Position numbers and translations under genes: made by a program. DNA of 5,470 bases from NCBI GenBank assembly GCA_031255115.1, contig JAIRTD010000035.1:1-5470 (forward strand), read 5' to 3'. A model generated the notes under the pieces. It was not told the DNA's origin, made no database searches, and saw only the letters and a list, made by a program, of their open reading frames with translations. The stretch is from Spirochaetaceae bacterium (GTDB lineage: Bacteria > Spirochaetota > Spirochaetia > Treponematales > Breznakiellaceae). Below are positions 1 to 4,348 of this stretch, piece after piece; the first letter of the stretch is position 1, and each line of letters starts with the position of its first letter.

Positions 1-321
1 ATAGAACTGGAACCCCGGAACGCTTCGGCCTATAACCGGCGGGGCTGTGTGTTTTATGATACCCTCGATGACGACCTGGCCATACGGGATTTTAGCGAAG
101 CCATAAGGCTTTCTTCCGGCAACGCAGTCTACTACCATAACCGGGGAAACGCCTGGTACAGCAAGGGCGACTACGAAAGGGCCCTCGCGGATTTAAGCCA
201 GGCCCTTAGACTTGATTCCCGTTATGCGTCAGCGTACCGGAGCCGGGCCCTTGTCTGGCAGAAAAGAGGCGACCAGGCAAACGCCGCCAGAGACCTTGAA
301 GCCGCGCTCAAAATTCAATAA
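1..321 (+). CDS. TPR-repeat protein, C-terminal part (5' end outside window)
   Basis: The reading frame is open from the first base to a TAA at 319-321, giving 106 visible residues; the start lies outside the window. The sequence divides into three tetratricopeptide units of about 34 residues each (visible residues 8-41, 42-75 and 76-106). Each shows the TPR spacing: Y-x-x-R-G or similar in helix A, then A-x-x-D-F/L-x-x-A-L/I-x-L in helix B. Examples are [18 protein letters not shown] in unit 2 and [12 protein letters not shown] at the end. TPR arrays are protein-interaction scaffolds made of paired antiparallel helices. No enzymatic domain is visible in this part, so the specific partner or role cannot be named. 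The reductase remnant starts 37 bp downstream on the same strand, so the two could have shared a transcript. The TPR assignment is secure; the function is unknown. Confidence 0.88.
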   Translation: MELEPRNASAYNRRGCVFYDTLDDDLAIRDFSEAIRLSSGNAVYYHNRGNAWYSKGDYERALADLSQALRLDSRYASAYRSRALVWQKRGDQANAARDLEAALKIQ

Positions 322-348
322 ACTTGAACTATCTTTTGGGCGTCTATT

Positions 349-352
349 GGAG
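349..352 (+). promoter_or_regulatory. Ribosome binding site of the aldo/keto reductase remnant
   Basis: A GGAG lies 6 nt before the ATG at 359. It selects this start over in-frame upstream codons that would run back into the TPR gene. The protein from 359 begins [13 protein letters not shown], the usual first beta-hairpin of aldo/keto reductases. Confidence 0.65.
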
Positions 353-358
353 CATATT

Positions 359-1163
359 ATGGTAAAAACACGCCTGGGCCGTACCGGCCTTACCGTTACT
401 AAAGACGGGTTTGGGGCTTTGCCCTTGCAGCGCTGCACTAAAGACGACGCGGTGCGTATCTTGAGAAAGGCCCTTGACAATGGAATCGATTTTTTTGATT
501 CCGCCCGCGCCTATTCGGACAGCGAAGAAAAACTGGGCGTTGCATTCGAAAAGCGGCGGGACGAATATATTCTGGCCACCAAGACCAAGGCAAGAACAGA
601 GGCTGAATTCTGGAAGGATCTTGAAACAAGCCTTACCCTCCTCAAGACCAGCTATATTGATATTTACCAGCTTCACAATCCGCCTGTCCTGCCCAGACCC
701 GGCGACGGTTCAGGCTGTTATGAGGCCATGCTCAAGGCACAGGAACAGGGCAAAATACGTTTTATCGGCATTACCAACCACAGGATAGGCGTTGCCAGGG
801 AGGCTGTAGAAAGCGGCCTGTACGATACCATTCAGTATCCCTTCAACTATCTCTCTACCAAAGATGAAGAAGAACTCACCGGCTTTGCCGCCGCGCGCAA
901 TGTGGGCTTTATCGCCATGAAGGGCCTGCGCTTACTGTATGCCCTGTCCCGCCGGTATAGAGATCAATACCTGCGCCCGCATGTCCCTGCTTTTGCGGAG
1001 AATGCCCGCGGCGCCCTTTCTCACCGAAAAATGGCAGAAAGAAATGGCAAAGATAGAGAACTGCCTCCACTGCCGCCGCTGTACGGACCATTGCCCCTAC
1101 GGTCTTGATACGCCCGCGCTTCTCGAAAAAAATTATCAGGACTATAAAACTTTTTTAAATTAG
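359..1163 (+). pseudogene. Aldo/keto reductase with ferredoxin-like C-terminus, broken by an internal out-of-frame deletion
   Basis: From the ATG at 359 the frame encodes about 190 residues of an NAD(P)H-dependent aldo/keto reductase barrel. The catalytic tetrad is visible as D47, Y52 (DSARAY), K75 (ATKTK) and H106 (QLHNP), followed by [11 protein letters not shown] and GFIAMKGL. After GFIAMKGL this frame turns into unrelated sequence and stops at 1106-1108. The family's C-terminal iron-sulfur part appears instead in the next frame: about 921-1163 gives [15 protein letters not shown], then [12 protein letters not shown], and then the motif [13 protein letters not shown] ahead of a typical LLEKNYQDYKTFL end. 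From memory of the family, about 65-75 residues normally lie between these two parts (the end of the barrel and the first cluster cysteine), so some 200 bp appear to be lost, not a multiple of three. A functional full-length reductase is not expected. An assembly collapse is the main alternative to a genuine pseudogene. Confidence 0.87.
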
Positions 1164-1172
1164 ATTTGTTTA

Positions 1173-1187
1173 AAAACTTCGAGTTTT
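1173..1187 (+). other. Short AT-rich inverted repeat after the reductase remnant
   Basis: AAAACT (1173-1178) and AGTTTT (1182-1187) are perfectly complementary around a TCG loop, 10 nt after the TAG stop. The right arm ends in four T and is followed by ATT. This resembles a very weak intrinsic terminator for the rightward genes, but the stem has only one G-C pair. Confidence 0.3.
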
Positions 1188-1218
1188 ATTCTCTGACATC
1201 TTCAAAATGTCAGGGAAT
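1188..1218 (+). terminator. Stem-loop ending the rightward transcript (candidate)
   Basis: The arms 1188-1199 (ATTCTCTGACAT) and 1207-1218 (ATGTCAGGGAAT) pair over 12 bp around a 7-nt loop. The only irregular pair (1192 with 1214) is a permitted U-G wobble in rightward RNA but an A-C mismatch in leftward RNA, which suggests the structure works in the rightward transcript. It lies 24 nt past the reductase stop. No T-run follows, so it may be an mRNA 3'-end stabiliser or a non-canonical terminator rather than a textbook intrinsic one. Confidence 0.45.
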
Positions 1219-1224
1219 CAACAA

Positions 1225-1243
1225 CCGCGCGACAAAGCCGCGG
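1225..1243. other. GC-rich inverted repeat
   Basis: CCGCG (1225-1229) and CGCGG (1239-1243) flank a 9-nt spacer inside otherwise AT-rich intergenic DNA. It sits directly beside the second copy of the lipoprotein leader sequence. No function can be assigned from the sequence. Confidence 0.25.
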
Positions 1244-1249
1244 GGTATA

Positions 1250-1266
1250 AAACCTCCGCCACGAAT
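1250..1266 (-). repeat. Direct repeat, copy 1: orphan ribosome-binding leader with no gene behind it
   Basis: This 17-bp stretch is identical to 2291-2307, the leader directly in front of the lipoprotein gene. The match extends to 21 of 23 positions (1247-1269 against 2288-2310). Read leftward it is ATTCGTGGCGGAGGTTT and contains the GGAGG ribosome binding site. Here, where the lipoprotein gene has ATG, this copy has ATA, and the following frame closes after 12 codons (TGA). It may be the relic of a lost paralogous lipoprotein gene, or one copy of a dispersed repeat. Confidence 0.6.
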
Positions 1267-1294
1267 AAATCCCTTAAAAATGTGGTTTTGTACG

Positions 1295-1328
1295 GTATAG
1301 CCTGGTTCATTACTAAACCAGACTATAC
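1295..1328 (-). terminator. Stem-loop downstream of the lipoprotein gene (candidate terminator)
   Basis: The arms 1316-1328 and 1295-1307 form a 13-bp stem in leftward RNA around an 8-nt loop, 22 nt past the lipoprotein stop. The single irregular pair is U-G in leftward RNA but C-A in rightward RNA, so the structure fits the lipoprotein transcript. A run of five U occurs only some 12-15 nt after the stem, farther than in a standard intrinsic terminator, so the terminator call is moderate. Confidence 0.5.
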
Positions 1329-1350
1329 ATCATAGATTTGGGTTTTAGGG

Positions 1351-2289
1351 TTAGTCTTTAGTCCGGCGGTAAAAATCCGTTAGTGAAAACCCCACGACTG
1401 TCGTAGTTGCATTGAAGGCTATTTTATTTTTGGACATAAAAGCAGCCTCGTTATGATTGGTGTGATCGTCTCTTCTAATAATGATTGAAACATAATATGA
1501 ACCGAAACCAGTCCACGGCTGGGACTGGGCAATATTGGTATATAATGGCAATTCCTCCCTTTTCCCATTGGCAATAAGTTCAGAAAGGACGAAATGATAA
1601 GCAATTAGCTCATTGTTACTTATTGGGTTTTGTGTTGCAAAGAGCCCTACTTCAATTCTTTTGCCATTAAAATCGGAAAGTCCGGTAATAGAAATCTTTT
1701 TTGGGTTACTGTTTATTGTTGTCCACTTTGCATATACGGTTATGCTGGTTACAATAGGCGTTGAGACTCCAAAAGGCTCTCCCCAATCATTGTTCGTTCC
1801 GTCTTTTGTATACCACCCTTCAAAAATATTGTTGGCTTTTTCAGGTACAGGTAAAGCTCCTACAGGATCACCTGAATTAACCTGAATGCTGGTTGGGTTA
1901 ACAGTGCCGCCCTCAGGGTCAAATGTTACCGTGTGTTTAGTTGGCGCGACACTTCCCCACTTTGCGTACACGGTTATGTCGGTTACAATAGGCGTTAAGA
2001 CTCCAAAAGGCTCTCCCCAATCATTGTTCGTTCCGTCTTTTGTATACCACCCTTGAAAAAAAGTATCTCCACTTGTCTTCGTGGGTGTAGGTAACGAAGA
2101 AAGCGTTTTGCCTTCTTCTGCCGTCATGGTACTGGGTACAACCTCTCCTCCATTCGCGTCGAAAGTCACGGTGTATTGTGTTATTGTAGTATTGGTAGTA
2201 CCGTTATCACAACCCACAATACCCAGCATAAATAATGCTCCTATTATTGTTAGGAGAAGTCCCGAAAACATACGTTTGTTCTTCATCAT
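1351..2289 (-). CDS. Putative lipoprotein with two InlB-type (Listeria-Bacteroides) repeats
   Basis: The gene encodes 312 residues. The N-terminus is a lipoprotein signal peptide: basic residues (MMKNKR), a hydrophobic stretch at about 8-23, then a lipobox-like I-V-G-C with C27 as the predicted lipidated residue. Two repeats follow at about 39-111 and 119-189. Each starts with (Y/H)TVTFD..GG, carries F-x-G-W-Y-T-K-D-G, and ends in T-V-Y-A-K-W, the pattern of the InlB B-repeat family (beta-grasp-like cell-surface modules). The last ~115 residues (about 196-312, opening KKISITGLSDFNGKRIEVGLF) look beta-rich; I do not recognise the domain by name. The protein is probably membrane-anchored and surface or periplasm exposed. 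Ligand unknown. GGAGG at 2294-2298 lies 4 nt before the first ATG and 7 nt before a second ATG (2286), so the second is the likelier start. The gene is visibly more AT-rich than its neighbours. Confidence 0.85.
   Translation of the reverse strand: MMKNKRMFSGLLLTIIGALFMLGIVGCDNGTTNTTITQYTVTFDANGGEVVPSTMTAEEGKTLSSLPTPTKTSGDTFFQGWYTKDGTNNDWGEPFGVLTPIVTDITVYAKWGSVAPTKHTVTFDPEGGTVNPTSIQVNSGDPVGALPVPEKANNIFEGWYTKDGTNNDWGEPFGVSTPIVTSITVYAKWTTINSNPKKISITGLSDFNGKRIEVGLFATQNPISNNELIAYHFVLSELIANGKREELPLYTNIAQSQPWTGFGSYYVSIIIRRDDHTNHNEAAFMSKNKIAFNATTTVVGFSLTDFYRRTKD
1723..1826 (-). repeat. Intragenic repeat copy encoding the end of InlB-type repeat 2
   Basis: This 104-bp segment matches 1957-2060 at 98 of 104 positions, and 1764-1820 is identical to 1998-2054 over 57 bp. 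The offset is 234 bp, exactly 78 codons, so the reading frame is kept. The DNA identity is much higher than between the other halves of the same two protein repeats. Confidence 0.9.
1957..2060 (-). repeat. Intragenic repeat copy encoding the end of InlB-type repeat 1
   Basis: This is the partner of 1723-1826. Both encode G-W-Y-T-K-D-G-T-N-N-D-W-G-E-P-F-G-V followed by T-P-I-V-T and the T-V-Y-A-K-W end. The two peptides differ in the shared core only by L98 against S176, and at D104 against S182. Confidence 0.9.
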
Positions 2290-2290
2290 T

Positions 2291-2307
2291 AAACCTCCGC
2301 CACGAAT
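2291..2307 (-). repeat. Direct repeat, copy 2: lipoprotein leader with ribosome binding site
   Basis: Identical over 17 bp to 1250-1266. It contains GGAGG (2294-2298), the ribosome binding site of the lipoprotein gene. Repeats that cover a ribosome binding site are unusual unless a gene family shares its leader or the leader is part of a mobile or dispersed element. Confidence 0.65.
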
Positions 2308-2322
2308 TAACAGAATATAAAA

Positions 2323-2351
2323 ATACTATCTTTAGAGACAAATTATGTCAA
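2323..2351 (-). promoter_or_regulatory. Promoter of the lipoprotein gene, overlapping the cysE stop codon
   Basis: Read leftward, TTGACA (2351-2346, six of six consensus) is followed by a 17-nt spacer and TAGTAT (2328-2323, four of six). The cysE TGA stop lies inside the -35 box. Transcription would start near 2316 and give a 5' UTR of about 27 nt before the ATG at 2289. Confidence 0.6.
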
Positions 2352-3145
2352 TCTGTATTTGTCCTGTACAGGCGGGAATCAAAAATCTGGTCCATCTTGT
2401 TTGCGGGCGAGCGGATCTTGATGGTTCCCTTGGTTTCGGCAGGTACGCCGACCGCTACGGAATGGGGCGCTACGGAATGGAGGACCACGCTGCCTGCGCC
2501 TACAACAGAACCTTCTCCTATTTCGATGTCTCCCAAAATTGTCGCTCCTGCGCCAAGGAGGGAGTCCCGCCGTATTGTCGGATGACGTTTGCCGGTTTTC
2601 TTGCCGGTTCCTCCCAGCGTTACCTGATGAAGCAGCGAAACATTGTCCTCGACAATGGCGGTTTCGCCGATTACGATGGCGGTGGCGTGGTCAATAAAAA
2701 CACCCTTGCCTATGAGCGCCGCAGGATGTATGTCCACGCCGTACAGCAGGGATACCCGGCTCTGTATATAGTACGCCAGATAGGGTTTCCCCCTGTTCCA
2801 GAGGTGATGACCAATGCGGTAAAGTTCCAGGGAATGAAAGCCCTTGTAGAACAAAAAGGGTTCCAAATAATCACAGGCCGCGGGGTCTTTTTCGACAATG
2901 GCTTCGAGATCACTTGCCGCGTTCTTTGCTATGGAAGGGTCTTCTTCCAGGGCCTTCTGTATTTCAAGCAGCAGGTTCATTCCCTCGTGGAGAAAAAGGC
3001 ATTGATTGGTAAGGAGCGCCCCCAGGGCTTCCTTAAAGTCAGCCGGTTTAAGTACCAGCGAGGTGATCAGGTTTGTAAGCGCCGGCTCATTTTGGATTGT
3101 CTCCAGGGCCTTGTGTTTTAGTTGTTTAAAGCTGAAATTACCCAT
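2348..3145 (-). CDS. cysE: Serine O-acetyltransferase
   Basis: CysE transfers the acetyl group of acetyl-CoA to L-serine, giving O-acetylserine, the first committed step of cysteine synthesis in the cytoplasm. The protein has 265 residues, close to the E. coli enzyme's 273. The helical N-terminal domain (about 1-137) includes KDPAACDYLEPFL with D87, and KGFHSLELYRIGHHLW. The C-terminal left-handed beta-helix of hexapeptide repeats (about 138-235) carries DIHPAA (D138), DHATAIVIGET (D152 and catalytic H153), QVTLGGTGK and RHP (H188), equivalent to E. coli D92, D143, D157, H158 and H193. The tail after GVPAETKG retains the M-D-Q-x-F motif. It ends in R-T-N-T-D and lacks the terminal isoleucine that anchors CysE in the CysK active site in enterobacteria. 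An in-frame TGA two codons upstream makes 3145 the only plausible ATG, yet no good ribosome binding site precedes it. cysK lies 102 bp upstream on the same strand. Confidence 0.95.
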   Translation of the reverse strand: MGNFSFKQLKHKALETIQNEPALTNLITSLVLKPADFKEALGALLTNQCLFLHEGMNLLLEIQKALEEDPSIAKNAASDLEAIVEKDPAACDYLEPFLFYKGFHSLELYRIGHHLWNRGKPYLAYYIQSRVSLLYGVDIHPAALIGKGVFIDHATAIVIGETAIVEDNVSLLHQVTLGGTGKKTGKRHPTIRRDSLLGAGATILGDIEIGEGSVVGAGSVVLHSVAPHSVAVGVPAETKGTIKIRSPANKMDQIFDSRLYRTNTD

Positions 3146-3151
3146 GCTTCA

Positions 3152-3157
3152 ATTATA
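3152..3157 (-). promoter_or_regulatory. Candidate -10 box of cysE, implying a leaderless message
   Basis: A perfect TATAAT (leftward 3157-3152) ends 6 nt before the cysE ATG at 3145. A start 7 nt past the box would fall on the A of the ATG. No recognisable -35 is present at 16-18 nt spacing (for example GGTATA at 17). A small dyad AAAGC-GGAG-GCTTT (3162-3175) lies just upstream and could be an operator or chance. Confidence 0.45.
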
Positions 3158-3192
3158 GAACAAAGCGGAGGCTTTATACCACCTGAGACCGG

Positions 3193-3237
3193 CCTAAAAA
3201 TTCAAAACGGCGTTCCGGTAAAATTCCCCGGAGCGCC
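3193..3237 (-). terminator. Intrinsic terminator of cysK
   Basis: In leftward RNA, GGCGCTCCGG (3237-3228) pairs with CCGGAACGCC (3218-3209) over 10 bp with one C-A mismatch around a 9-nt loop. A T-rich tail GTTTTGAATTTTTAG follows at once. It starts 10 nt past the cysK TAA and therefore separates cysK from cysE. Confidence 0.75.
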
Positions 3238-3247
3238 TGATGCCGCG

Positions 3248-4168
3248 TTATTCTTCCCAGAGCCAGGTTGAAAGGTAACGCTCGCCGGTATCAGGAAGAA
3301 TAACGACGATGGTTTTTCCTTTGTTCTCCGGCCGTTTGGAAACAGTAAGGGCTGCTTCCAGGGCAGCGCCCGAAGATATGCCGGCAAATATGCCTTCTTC
3401 CCTGGCTGCCCGGCGCGCGGCGTTTCCCGCCTTGAGGTCATCGGTCAGGTAGATTTCATCGACCAGCGCGGCTTGATAGACCTGGGGGACAAAACCGGCG
3501 CCTATGCCCTGTATCTTGTGCGGGCCAGCCTGGCCGCCGGAGAGTACCGGTGAGGCGGAAGGTTCGACGGCGATGATTTTTATCGACGGCTTTTTGGCCT
3601 TGAGATATTTGCCCGCGCCGGTGATGGTTCCGCCGGTTCCGGCGCCGCCTATGAGTATGTCGATTTTTCCGTCCGTGTCCTCCCAAATTTCCGGGCCAGT
3701 GGTTTTTTCGTGAATCTCCGGGTTTGCCGGATTGTTGAACTGCTGGGGGATAAAGGAATTGGGAATTGCCGCGGCGAGTTCTTCCGCTTTGGCAATGGCG
3801 CCCTTCATTCCCTTGGCTCCTTCGGTGAGTTCCAGTTCGGCTCCCAGGGCTTTGAGGAGCTTGCGGCGTTCTATGCTCATGGTTTCGGGCATGGTAAGGA
3901 TGATTCTATAGCCCTTGACCGCCGCCACAAAGGCCAGCCCTATGCCGGTATTGCCGCTGGTCGGTTCAATAAGAACCGTTCCCTTGGTGATTTTCCCGTC
4001 CCGCTCTCCGGCCTCGATGAGGGCCAGAGCAATACGGTCTTTAACGCTGGAAAAGGGGTTAAAACTCTCCAGTTTGGCGTATATAACGGCCTCTCCCTCG
4101 TTAATCCGGTTGATTTTTACAATAGGTGTTTTTCCTATGAGTTCGGTGATTCTCTCTGCTCGCGCCAT
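3248..4168 (-). CDS. cysK: Cysteine synthase (O-acetylserine sulfhydrylase)
   Basis: This PLP enzyme replaces the acetate of O-acetylserine with sulfide to give L-cysteine; it consumes the product of the adjacent cysE. The protein is 306 residues, the usual CysK length. It begins [16 protein letters not shown]; the PLP Schiff-base lysine is K43 in SSVKDRIAL; the substrate-binding loop is [12 protein letters not shown] (T70-S71-G72-N73); the phosphate-binding loop is [11 protein letters not shown] (G177-T181); S266 in AGISSGAA is at the pyridine-nitrogen position; and the protein ends [16 protein letters not shown]. The ATG at 4168 is chosen because AGGAGG lies 7 nt upstream and the family N-terminus starts here; the frame stays open to 4318, but that extension covers the promoter. 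The PQQF..P motif and length suit CysK/CysM sulfhydrylases over cystathionine beta-synthase; CysK is favoured by ...[18 protein letters not shown]. Confidence 0.95.
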   Translation of the reverse strand: MARAERITELIGKTPIVKINRINEGEAVIYAKLESFNPFSSVKDRIALALIEAGERDGKITKGTVLIEPTSGNTGIGLAFVAAVKGYRIILTMPETMSIERRKLLKALGAELELTEGAKGMKGAIAKAEELAAAIPNSFIPQQFNNPANPEIHEKTTGPEIWEDTDGKIDILIGGAGTGGTITGAGKYLKAKKPSIKIIAVEPSASPVLSGGQAGPHKIQGIGAGFVPQVYQAALVDEIYLTDDLKAGNAARRAAREEGIFAGISSGAALEAALTVSKRPENKGKTIVVILPDTGERYLSTWLWEE

Positions 4169-4175
4169 TTCTATG

Positions 4176-4181
4176 CCTCCT
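4176..4181 (-). promoter_or_regulatory. Ribosome binding site of cysK
   Basis: AGGAGG with a 7-nt spacer to the ATG at 4168. It is a near-perfect Shine-Dalgarno sequence and fixes the start codon. Confidence 0.85.
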
Positions 4182-4205
4182 GTATATCCTAGTAATCGTA
4201 TAGTT

Positions 4206-4234
4206 ATTGTAATAGAAGGTCGGGCCCTTGTCAA
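4206..4234 (-). promoter_or_regulatory. Sigma-70-type promoter of cysK
   Basis: Read leftward, TTGACA (4234-4229, six of six) is separated by 17 nt from TACAAT (4211-4206, five of six). An A-rich tract (about 4241-4262) just upstream resembles an UP element. Transcription would begin near 4199, leaving a UTR of about 31 nt, too short for a T-box or similar riboswitch. Any control by cysteine would therefore have to act through a protein at the promoter. Confidence 0.8.
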
Positions 4235-4281
4235 GCACTTTTTGTTGTTTTTTTTAAATTTGAAGCAAGTCGCCGCGCTTA

Positions 4282-4331
4282 CCCAAAAAGAGCGGAAAAT
4301 GCGCGGGCTCCTGCCCAAAAAAGCGGTAAAA
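4282..4331. repeat. Imperfect short direct repeat between kinase and cysK
   Basis: CCCAAAAAGAGCGGAAAA (4282-4299) and CCCAAAAAAGCGGTAAAA (4314-4331) match apart from two single-base indels and lie 32 bp apart. The rest of the 180-bp gap (4169-4348) holds the cysK promoter. I see no convincing hairpin-plus-T-run terminator for the kinase gene here; GGGC-AGGA-GCCC (4306-4317) is only a 4-bp stem. Confidence 0.35.
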
Positions 4332-4348
4332 CTGTCTGTCAGAGGCGG

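Noticed and set aside
212..358. N-terminal extension of the reductase frame overlapping the TPR gene
   Set aside because: The extension has no family similarity and overlaps clear TPR coding sequence; the ATG at 359 has a ribosome binding site and the correct family N-terminus.
1338..1354. Telomere-like TTTAGGG/TTAG stretch
   Set aside because: It is a single short occurrence made up partly of the lipoprotein stop codon region, not a repeat array.
2345..3121. Long rightward open frame of about 258 codons
   Set aside because: It is antisense to the well-supported cysE and its translation is cysteine-rich and unlike any family; it is a shadow of cysE codon bias.
4169..4205. Riboswitch or T-box leader in front of cysK
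   Set aside because: The UTR implied by the promoter is only about 31 nt, and no T-box or SAM-riboswitch elements are visible.
4169..4318. N-terminal extension of cysK to 4318
   Set aside because: It would cover the promoter and ribosome binding site, and the peptide (lysine- and asparagine-rich) is not part of the CysK family.
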